A stretch of 64,000 nucleotides of DNA. Origin: Arthrobacter oryzae (GTDB taxonomy: Bacteria; Actinomycetota; Actinomycetes; Actinomycetales; Micrococcaceae). The notes below the pieces were generated by a model. It saw only the letters and a program-made list of their open reading frames with translations. It made no database searches and was not told the origin of the DNA. The stretch lies in contig NZ_JAUSSM010000004.1 in the NCBI RefSeq assembly GCF_030812315.1, forward strand, positions 62,001-126,000, written 5' to 3'. The translations under genes were made by a program, and so were the position numbers. Below, piece by piece: positions 36,801 through 43,350 of the stretch (positions within the stretch are counted from its first letter, which is position 1; every line of letters starts with the position of its first letter).

Positions 36801-37285
36801 TGACCAGCTTCGCTTCCAACGGTCGCCTCTGTGGCTTCGGGGACTAAGATGACTTCTCCGCGCATCTTGAATTCGTCTAGGAGAACGATAATTTCTTGTG
36901 CTGCGCCGGTTAGTTCCAAGTGCTTGGCTAGCCGCCCAGCAGTATCTAGCGCGCGGTAGGCGTCTGCGTCGTCGAATGCCTCGTTATGGGCCCAGAGATT
37001 ACGGGTCTGGCGGAGCTCGGACGCGTAGCTCCGAGCGTCGTAAGCGAGGTTGAAAGGGTAACCAAGAGATCCCAAGGATTCCGTCATGACGCGTAGTTGC
37101 GCGCTCAGATCCGTCGGCGAGTAAGCTGTCGCTGTTCGGCCGGCGCTGGCGTCTTTGTGCTCCAGCAGCTTGGGCCAGGCGATGCCCTTTGCAACCTCCT
37201 CCAGTACTGAAGCGATGTACGTGCCCAGACTGGTTGCCAAGATGTCCAGAGCGCGGCCGACGTACTCGCGGTTGGAAAGCCCCAT
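30857..37285 (-). CDS. giant multidomain helicase: HEPN, TGase-like, DUF4011, SF1, nuclease-like, DUF3320
   Basis: A 2142-residue protein, start supported by GAGGGG. In order: a Swt1-type HEPN domain (1-150) with RNLWAHN near residue 95; an Ig-like beta domain (about 180-290); a transglutaminase-like segment (about 380-430) with GTCLDT and GHAFLGYW giving Cys and His; DUF4011 from about 560 (WKNALLDLSLRNRLINF); an SF1 helicase with GPPGTGKSQT near 860, VVFDEASQI near 1480 and VTRARRQVIVF near 1735; an MTES_1575-type Vsr-like nuclease domain (about 1795-1890) with KVDISV and VLLDSP; and DUF3320 (about 1945-2040). Such proteins are found in defence islands. It is probably a nucleic-acid sensor/degrader with a possible protease step. 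Confidence 0.85.
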   Translation of the reverse strand: MGLSNREYVGRALDILATSLGTYIASVLEEVAKGIAWPKLLEHKDASAGRTATAYSPTDLSAQLRVMTESLGSLGYPFNLAYDARSYASELRQTRNLWAHNEAFDDADAYRALDTAGRLAKHLELTGAAQEIIVLLDEFKMRGEVILVPEATEATVGSEAGQPIGQPDAENHKLLQHAVSVEITAAESLSYAMVHNGFKFVRQIKITNPGVEIRGAVVRVEVHSSAGKISEDFQQYVDLAAGQAMVLDDVDVHVSATTMYELNEKRPGRVLVTIESAAAGAEAAGIGKAEASLQLLPAQLWITGKGLVSYEFLAAFVQPHHPAIAQLVSEAADVLGTTGRSSLDGYTEGPERVDEIVFALAKAASNRDIRYSMPPASWGLQGQQVRTPAQVLEGRLGTCLDTTVVMAAALEFCGIAPVLWVVDGHAFLGYWREDMTLPTAASEDVLELVSLVQRGFIGLVETTMLSGSHPITPALLRSSLEAEYIETGHEKIQAVTDVRRARLDGIYPLPARTTNESGSPVVTNYVPEAKLAPIAPEKHGRGAAAGSSTTSIPPRITQWKNALLDLSLRNRLINFTDTARFPLAVPSTWIGSFEDLVNNGTPISLLPSNQLSAIHQERGIRFGRDLPQDELIGLLSSKKAVFAEVSEDAYNSKMRGLAYKAKTQLEETGANNLYLALGSLLWELDGRTLRSPLVLVPVNLTSAGRQGLYRVTLDETGQSTPNYCLLEKLSQAHGLKIPGLSEPAEDGSGIDLDAAFHAVREAVSAKGLAFRVENTADLSMLQFAKFRLWKDLDESWEQFGKNRLVHHLISSPTELFQDPLKAAEEPDLDALAATCPIPADSSQLQAVASAVAGQTFVLEGPPGTGKSQTITNLLTRAIVEGKRVLFVAEKRAALDVVQKRLEEVGMGPFSLDLHDKGSKPAMVRAQIKHALELSLSSDQQRLDTASTDLAAARRGLVRYAGHLHEENGAQLSLYSARTKALTFEPSDPVLPLTTQFTSTANGTVLEPVRALLRELPEFTDRARPAKNHPWRFVATALGGVDALRITDAGLRIDAALDAVRSVDDLLSVAASATSSSELRVLAPLLEDRSVPVGTLDDVRSGQWSAGAQHLENLVAAFAAVNHPGLDKVRPEAMDLPLPEILGRADQAAASGFFGRKKRLLAVAAELDAVMHPGAEIRPKELVPLLQNLANTQHQIRGLQTEAQGIPGVAVPEGWNPLTESAKEALNRRLGWLRWAAQAVQPSFGNEAPFQTLLRAFLESGRPVHENVIAWLYELAASWDALTEIPAVDATELERWTGATPFLEVWASTRGARALDATGSRSLDRWLELLRHVEPLSSVGLPDVRTSILNGELEADDAATAFERGLAESSLEERKLATGLQDFDASSHERTIDRFTTRATLVRDLLKRNLAAGVVNSRRVSSSSTSGRMGELQRQLTRQRGGLTVRKLMEGYADLITQIMPCTLVSPDSVARFFPARSDLFDIVVFDEASQIRVADAVGAMGRGASVVVVGDSKQMPPTSFAESSSDSLDDVESGITAVEDMESILSECVEARVPRQWLSWHYRSQDESLIAFSNQQYYDSKLSSFPGPSHGAPNPGLHGHGVNFVRVNGQFHRSGPSKVLRTNPVEAAAVVEEVRKHFNGASESPSVGVVTFNLQQRALIEGLLRDTDDAGIIKALDEDPEGLFVKNLENVQGDERDVILFSTGFSKNDKGYLPLNFGPLNRAGGERRLNVAVTRARRQVIVFSSFSPSELRAEETSSVGIKHLRSYLDLAEQGTGALPYDGRRSPAVDLHREEIADALRDRGFVVATDVGLSDFKVDISVATQDAPGRQFMAVLLDSPAWAARRTAGDRDGLPGDVLTRMMRWPAVERVWLPAWISDREAVLDKLEAAFTKAADSSTSNAFGSEAGGDDVRSTEEAPVVPVPSNSERSAVDYRPVSEGLLLKAAQGLRQQDDVAAEVSRAGYKPWAIENFGTIDVLDNLQSRRAVAAVREAMESIVEAEGPVHVDRLAKLTCAAFNLNKVNAQRMNSVLRLLDRNAHQRDADGFVWDATIDRAAWEEFRPNGPDVVRKPEYVSVVEIRNAMVEIVRLSGGIAVDELHRDTIRVFGGKRLTAGVTARLNEGLQYGVDTDRLELRGELVHLAG

Positions 37286-37416
37286 CGTGTTCCCCTCAAT
37301 ACGCGCCAGGCAGAGTGACAGCTGACTCAGTTCAGATTAGTGGGTATTGAAGGCATTTCCGCCTCCGAGCGACTACCCACACCCATCAGCGGCGTCGCGA
37401 GGCGATGCCCCTCCGC

Positions 37417-39147
37417 TCAGTACCTCGCGGTTTCCAGGTGCTCCCCAAGATAGCCGACATAAACACGCCCATTTGAGGCGACGTTGTCGTAGATATACAT
37501 TCTTGGGGCGCCAGCTCGTCCATTCAAAAGTGCCACATGAGCCGTCATGATGAGCTGACCGCTGGGATGCACATCCGCTGGGACGACTACAGTCCGCTGA
37601 GCCAACATCCTCGAGTTGTTCAGCACAGTTTCGCTCTCGGTCGGGCGGAAGCCCAAAAGCCTGCGGCGGCCGGTGTGACCGCCATCGTTGATATAGCTGT
37701 AAATGCCACCCCCGCTCCAGCTGCCATCTAACGTCAACGCGGCGTAGTCCTGCAGCGACGCCAGCGCGTCCCAGGCTTTGTGTACGGCGACAGTCATATT
37801 GGGGTGATCGTCCAAAGACCGGGCGGTTTCAGCATCACCCAAAAAGCACAGTTGGCCGAATTCGTGTACACGGTCGACGAGGTCATCGAAGCTGTCGGGG
37901 TAGACGGTTCTCTCATCATCTCCTAAGGGCGCATATGCATCAGAAACGGCTTTGAGGCCTATCAGTCTGCGGCGAAGGGCCTCAACAGTGTCTTGTGACT
38001 CATCTGCCCGGGAAGCGACCTCTGCCGTCTCCATCTCCATCAGTTCGATGGTCTCTTTGAGATCATCGAGTTGGGTCATTAGCCCAATAGCCTCCTCGAG
38101 CGCATCGAGGGCTTCCTTTTTCTGCCGTTCGAGTTCCGCTGCTAAGCGCTCGTTAAGCTTCAGCGCGCGTTCGATGTCGCGCTCTCCAGCGACGGACTCC
38201 GTTTCAGCCTTGAGATCTTCAATTCTCTGAAGCGGCTGATGGCGCTGGGACCGAAGCAGTCCATAGTCCACGTCTCGCAAAATGGTCGGAAGACGTAGCT
38301 CAGCCAGCCGCCTGACCTCCGCAGCGCGAAGCATCCGGGCAATCCTCTTGAGCGGAGTCTCTCTGATCTTGCGGGCACTCAAAACACGGTGCCGGAAAGC
38401 GTCGGACGGCGTACCAAGCTTTGCCGCAGGCTGAAAAGTCCTGAGGCTGCCTGCGCCAATGGACAAGCCCGCACCGACAAGTGCGTTAAACTCCGTGAGG
38501 CGCTCCGGGTCCACAACATATGCGGTGGCCATGCCTTCGATGCCGCGAGTCATGCCGGCGACTATCTTGACCCACTGATCGGTCGCGAGCCCTTGCGGTG
38601 GCGAAGAGACCAAGCACGAGCCAATCCTTTGGTCATCGGCGAGAATCCCGGCCAGCTCCTGGACATGATTCGACGTTCGAATGACCAGAGGGTCCGTAAA
38701 CGGGTGGGCCGCACCATCGTTAATCTCAAACGCTGCGATTAGCGCCTTCATGACACGCGGCGTGCCGGATTCTTGAGCTTCGGAGATTTCTTCGCCGAGC
38801 CGGTTGGTGTAGCGCAGCAGGGGTGCGTCTATGTCCACCCAGATGCGTGCCTGATCCCGCCCTTGAACGACGGTGATGGAGGTTACAGCAATCCGCTCAG
38901 GCCGGCGTTCCCCGCTGAACCAGTTGGGTTCATCCCAGTGTTCGCGTAACTGCCAGCGCCGGCTGGCTACGACGGCGTTGGACCAATCGATCCGCGAGAC
39001 TTCCTGGCCTTCATTGATCGATGTCCCAGGCTGGACAGGAGGCGCCAGCCGCTTGCTCTCGAGCCAGACGGCGACGACCTTATCAACGTCATCAATCAGG
39101 GACGACGACGGGGAAACGCTCAGGATCGAACGGTAGGAGATGGGCAT
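37417..39147 (-). CDS. coiled-coil protein upstream of the giant helicase
   Basis: A 576-residue protein. GAGGAAG precedes the ATG. The first 300 residues are mixed; a central coiled coil (about 305-395: ERALKLNERLAAELERQKKE, ALDALEEAIGL, LKETIELMEMETAEV) follows. The C-terminal domain (about 430-576) has many aromatic and His residues. The gene lies 131 bases upstream of the helicase on the same strand, so the two are likely one operon. I do not recognise the family. It could be the helicase's sensor or adaptor. Confidence 0.65.
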   Translation of the reverse strand: MPISYRSILSVSPSSSLIDDVDKVVAVWLESKRLAPPVQPGTSINEGQEVSRIDWSNAVVASRRWQLREHWDEPNWFSGERRPERIAVTSITVVQGRDQARIWVDIDAPLLRYTNRLGEEISEAQESGTPRVMKALIAAFEINDGAAHPFTDPLVIRTSNHVQELAGILADDQRIGSCLVSSPPQGLATDQWVKIVAGMTRGIEGMATAYVVDPERLTEFNALVGAGLSIGAGSLRTFQPAAKLGTPSDAFRHRVLSARKIRETPLKRIARMLRAAEVRRLAELRLPTILRDVDYGLLRSQRHQPLQRIEDLKAETESVAGERDIERALKLNERLAAELERQKKEALDALEEAIGLMTQLDDLKETIELMEMETAEVASRADESQDTVEALRRRLIGLKAVSDAYAPLGDDERTVYPDSFDDLVDRVHEFGQLCFLGDAETARSLDDHPNMTVAVHKAWDALASLQDYAALTLDGSWSGGGIYSYINDGGHTGRRRLLGFRPTESETVLNNSRMLAQRTVVVPADVHPSGQLIMTAHVALLNGRAGAPRMYIYDNVASNGRVYVGYLGEHLETARY

Positions 39148-39849
39148 CTTGCTTCCTCAGCTAATTATCGGTGTTGCTTAATCTGTACATACTTCATCAT
39201 CTTGTGTAATTTTTTGCAGCGTTTCTCGCATCCCTTGACGAAAATTCGAGAGGCATCCCACCGTCGCGTGTGGTCAGTGGTCAGAGGACGCAAGCCCGCA
39301 CTGAGCATGCGCCAGAACCTTAGCCTCGGTCGCTATGAAGTCGCTACACCTTCAACCAGGCCCACCTGCCGCACGAGTGGGGTAGGACGCCGGGAGCACC
39401 ACTGAGTTAGCTGGACGCTTGTCTAGCCCTTTCATCGCTCTCGATTGAGCGGCTGCGATCCTTTTTGCGCACTGAATCAACAAGCCCCCGTCTCCGCGTG
39501 CAAACATCACGACGAGCGTGTGGCCTGCCTGTAGCGGGAAGATGAGAGGCATTCTTCCGGCGTTGGGGGCTGCGCCGCGGCATCCTTCCTGATGGCACCT
39601 CTACGCACATAGTGCATTTCCAGCCTTCTCTTTTTGAGGCCTTGGTGGCTGCCCCCTGTTCATACGAACGTCCGCTGAGTCGTGAAAGTTGTCGGCGTTG
39701 GGGGATCTTAAGGAGTGCCCGCTCCGGTGCATCAAGCCTGCTCCTGAATCCGCTGTTAGTCGGTCATCTTGCCGCGCTGCGTGCTGTCTCCTCCCAAGGG
39801 CTAGAGGCTGCTACGGTAAGGACAAATATGTAGCAACGATAGAAAGAAC
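39148..39849. other. intergenic region between divergent defence operons
   Basis: About 700 bases without a supported gene. A minus-strand frame at 39352-39552 (MPLIFPLQAGHTLVVMFARG…) is protein-like for 66 residues but lacks a clear ribosome site; it may be a remnant. Both divergent operons must have promoters here. Confidence 0.5.
39809..39835. promoter_or_regulatory. inverted repeat upstream of the SNF2 gene
   Basis: TGCTAC-N15-GTAGCA ends 14 bases before the GTG of the SNF2 helicase gene. It could be an operator or an RNA hairpin that includes the leader. Confidence 0.45.
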
Positions 39850-42800
39850 GTGACAAGCGGCGTGACGGAACAGCTTTTTTCCATTCTCCGGGTTGGTGGA
39901 ACCGTCACCGGCCTCGCTGGTCCGGCTCCTGTGAAGATACTTTCCGTTGACCGGCTCACTGACGACTCCGCGGCCGTTGCCTACCGGAATCAAGACGGCG
40001 GTCTCGCGGAAAGGATCGTTTTCGCCGACACGATTCCGCACGTCAAGACCGTACAGCCGGGTGGAGCCTTCACCTTCGACGCTTCACCGGGCGCGTTCCT
40101 CCTGGCCGCGGAAGCACGGCGAATGAAGCTAGCGCATTTGTTCGACCCACTCGCCGCCCTCGGTACCTCGAACGTAGACCCGTTGCCACACCAGTTGCGT
40201 GCTGTGTACGGCGAGATGCTGCTCCGTCAGCCCCTGCGTTATGTCCTCGCTGACGACCCCGGCGCGGGCAAGACCGTCATGGCCGGCCTCCTCATCAAGG
40301 AACTGCTCCTGCGGGGCGATGCCGCGAATGTCATGGTCATCTCGCCTGGCGTCCTCGTGGACCAGTGGGACGAGGAAATGCGGGAGAAGTTTGGGCTTGA
40401 GTTCGAGATGCTCACCCGCGACAAGATCCTCCACGAAGGGAACCCGTTCGCCCGGGGTGGCCTGTGGCTGGCTCGGCTCGACATGGTCGCCCGAAACAGC
40501 GAAGGCATCCTTGACAAGGCGTGCAACGTCGACTGGGACCTCATCATCGTCGATGAGGCCCACAAGTTGTCCGCGTCCGTTTTCGGGGCCGAGGTCAAGA
40601 AGACCAAGCGCTACCAGATGGGCGAGGAGATAGGGAAGCACACGCGCAACCTCCTCCTGATGACAGCTACCCCGCACTCTGGCAAGGAAGAGCAGTTCCA
40701 GTTGTTCATGGCACTGCTTGACTCGGACAGGTTCGAAGGTGTCGCCCGCGAAGGCGCCCGCAAAGTGGACGTTTCCGACCTCATGCGTCGCCTCGTGAAG
40801 GAAGAACTCCTTACCTTCGATGGCACCCGCCTGTTCCCTGAACGGTTCGCCTACACCGTCCAGTACGAATTGAGCCAGCATGAGAAGGACCTCTACGCGG
40901 CGGTCACCGACTACGTACGCGATCAAATGAACCTCGCTGACCGCATGTCCGGCGACAAGAGCAGGAAGGTCGCCGTCGGGTTCGCCCTCACGACGCTGCA
41001 GCGACGCCTCGCCTCGTCGCCGGCCGCGATCCACCGGTCGCTAGAACGTCGCAGGAAGCGCCTGGAAAGCGAACTGCACGAGGCGCGCATCCTGGCGTCA
41101 GCGATCAGCGACTACGTTGACGTCCCTGAGGACGAAGACGACCTCGAAGACCTCACCGACGCCGAACGAGAAGCACTCGAAGACCGGGCAGTTTCCGGTG
41201 CTACAGCGGCCCGCAACCCTGAGGAACTGGACGCCGAAATTGGCATCCTAGACCGGCTGCTCGTGAAGTCGCTCGCGGTGCGCACCAGCCCCACGTATGC
41301 AAAATGGGATGCCCTGCGCGACACTCTCGACGACGCCGACGAGATGCGCGACTCCACTGGCGCACGCCGCAAGGTCATCATCTTCACTGAACACAAGGAC
41401 ACCCTGAACGACCTCGTGGAGCGGCTCACCCAGCATCTGGGTCGCGAGGACGCAGTCATCACCATCCACGGTGGCACGAAGCGCGAAGACCGTAAGAAGG
41501 CGAAAGAGACGTTCGAGCAGGACGAAAAGTGCGTTTTCCTCGTCGCCACCGACGCCGCCGGGGAAGGTGTAAACCTCCACAAGAACGCCCACCTGCTCAT
41601 CAACTACGACCTGCCGTGGAACCCCAACCGAATCGAGCAACGGTTCGGGCGGATCCACCGCATCGGCCAGCCAAATGTCTGTCACATGTGGTCCATCCTT
41701 GCAAAGGACACCCGCGAAGGCGACGTGTATACCCGACTCCTGGAGAAATTGGACGAGCAGCGCGCCGCACTCGGCGGGCGTGTCTACGACGTACTGGGCC
41801 AACTGTTCGAAGGCAACAGCCTGCGCGACCTGATGATCAAAGCCATCAGGGAAGGCGACCGACCCGAACGACACAAGTACCTCACGGAGATCGTTGACTC
41901 GAAGGTCGGCGAAGGTATCGGAGAACTTCTCGAAGCGAACCAACTCGTCCCCTCACACCTCGACGACAGCGAAGTAGACGAAGTGCGCATGCAAATGGAG
42001 AGGGCTGAAGCCGCACGTCTCCAGCCGCACCACGTCGAAGCGTTCTTCCACAAGGCCTTCCGCGACCTCGGTGGGAGCCTACGTATCCGCGAGAATCATC
42101 GCTTTGAGATCAAGAAGGTTCCCGCCGACATCAAGGAACACGACCGGGTCACCGGATTCGGCGTACCCGTCGTTGACACGTACCACCGCATCACGTTCGA
42201 CCCAAAGTTCGTGCGCACCCCAGGTAACAACCCCATCGCCACCCTCATGCACCCCGGACATCCTCTTATGTCCGCGACAATGGGCGTTATCACGGACCGC
42301 CATCACGATGCCCTTCGACGTGGGGCCATACTGGTGGACCGTGCTGACATGGCCATCGATCCATACGTCATCTGCCTCATCGAACACGATGTGACTGACG
42401 GCAGGGCCGGACGCGATGGACAGCCCCAGATCATCTCCAGGCGCGCTCAGTACGTTCGCGCAAACCGGGACGGCGCCATCACCGCGCTCACCCAGAGCCC
42501 TATCCCGAACCTTGATGCAGTCTCCTACGACGAGCTCACCGCTGCCCAAGTGATCCTGAACGAGGAGTGGTGCCGAGCCGTCGACCTCGACATACGCGTA
42601 GCTCGGCATGCCTCCGTCACGGTGGCCCGCGACCACGCGGACACGGTCACAGCTCGGACCCTCGAACGGGTCACAAAGACCGAACGGCTCGTCCGTGAAC
42701 GCCTCACCAAAGAGGTCAACTACTGGGACCAGCGCGCGTTTGATCTCGGTGAACAGGAACGAGCCGGAAAGAACACCCGCCTCCCCGCCTCCCAGTTGCG

Positions 42801-43350
42801 CCAGCGCGCCGAAGCGCTTTCCCGACGGCTCGACCGGCGGCTCAAGGAACTGGAAAAGGAACGGGACATATCTGCCCGCCCTCCACGGGTCACCGGCGCG
42901 TGCTTGGTCATCACCCAAGGCTGGCTTGACGCCTTAACCGATCCCGAAGGCGCAGCCGTCCGCGCGAGGGAAACCGCGCGCATCGAACGGCTCGCTGTCG
43001 ACGCGGTGCTCCGGGTCGAGAAGGCGCTCAAACACCGCGCCAAAGAAATGGCCCACAACAATCCCGGCTACGACGTCGAAACCGAAACCCCAGCCGGACT
43101 CGACTTCATTGAGGTCAAAGGACGCGTCGAAGGTGGAGATACCTTCGTATTGACACGCCAGGAAGCCGTCACCGCCCTAAACAAAGGGGAACGCAGCGTG
43201 CTTGCACTGGTGCGGGTCCACGCCGATAACAGAACCACCGTCAGATATCTACGCCAGCCGATAACCACGCCAATAGACCCTAGAGCAGCCCGGGTCGACT
43301 TCGATTGGGACCCGTTCTGGAAAGACGCCACCGAGATGGAGCAGCAGTGA
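39850..43350 (+). CDS. SNF2-like helicase with DUF3883 domain (DrmD-like)
   Basis: A 1166-residue ATPase starting with GTG. Walker A is ADDPGAGKTVMAGLL (about residue 135), the DEAH box is IIVDEAHKL (about 232), motif III is LMTATPHSG, and the second lobe has ATDAAGEGVNLH (about 567) and RFGRIHRIGQ (about 600). The C-terminal DUF3883 domain (about 1075-1150) contains GLDFIEVKGR, a nuclease-like D-x-E-x-K arrangement. RapA/SNF2-type proteins of this kind move along DNA and are parts of DISARM-like systems (DrmD). The stop overlaps the methylase GTG by 4 bases. Confidence 0.88.
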   Translation: MTSGVTEQLFSILRVGGTVTGLAGPAPVKILSVDRLTDDSAAVAYRNQDGGLAERIVFADTIPHVKTVQPGGAFTFDASPGAFLLAAEARRMKLAHLFDPLAALGTSNVDPLPHQLRAVYGEMLLRQPLRYVLADDPGAGKTVMAGLLIKELLLRGDAANVMVISPGVLVDQWDEEMREKFGLEFEMLTRDKILHEGNPFARGGLWLARLDMVARNSEGILDKACNVDWDLIIVDEAHKLSASVFGAEVKKTKRYQMGEEIGKHTRNLLLMTATPHSGKEEQFQLFMALLDSDRFEGVAREGARKVDVSDLMRRLVKEELLTFDGTRLFPERFAYTVQYELSQHEKDLYAAVTDYVRDQMNLADRMSGDKSRKVAVGFALTTLQRRLASSPAAIHRSLERRRKRLESELHEARILASAISDYVDVPEDEDDLEDLTDAEREALEDRAVSGATAARNPEELDAEIGILDRLLVKSLAVRTSPTYAKWDALRDTLDDADEMRDSTGARRKVIIFTEHKDTLNDLVERLTQHLGREDAVITIHGGTKREDRKKAKETFEQDEKCVFLVATDAAGEGVNLHKNAHLLINYDLPWNPNRIEQRFGRIHRIGQPNVCHMWSILAKDTREGDVYTRLLEKLDEQRAALGGRVYDVLGQLFEGNSLRDLMIKAIREGDRPERHKYLTEIVDSKVGEGIGELLEANQLVPSHLDDSEVDEVRMQMERAEAARLQPHHVEAFFHKAFRDLGGSLRIRENHRFEIKKVPADIKEHDRVTGFGVPVVDTYHRITFDPKFVRTPGNNPIATLMHPGHPLMSATMGVITDRHHDALRRGAILVDRADMAIDPYVICLIEHDVTDGRAGRDGQPQIISRRAQYVRANRDGAITALTQSPIPNLDAVSYDELTAAQVILNEEWCRAVDLDIRVARHASVTVARDHADTVTARTLERVTKTERLVRERLTKEVNYWDQRAFDLGEQERAGKNTRLPASQLRQRAEALSRRLDRRLKELEKERDISARPPRVTGACLVITQGWLDALTDPEGAAVRARETARIERLAVDAVLRVEKALKHRAKEMAHNNPGYDVETETPAGLDFIEVKGRVEGGDTFVLTRQEAVTALNKGERSVLALVRVHADNRTTVRYLRQPITTPIDPRAARVDFDWDPFWKDATEMEQQ

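Noticed and set aside
39352..39552. 66-codon minus-strand ORF in the divergent intergenic region
   Set aside because: The translation is somewhat protein-like, but there is no clear ribosome site and the codon pattern is weak. It may be a remnant.
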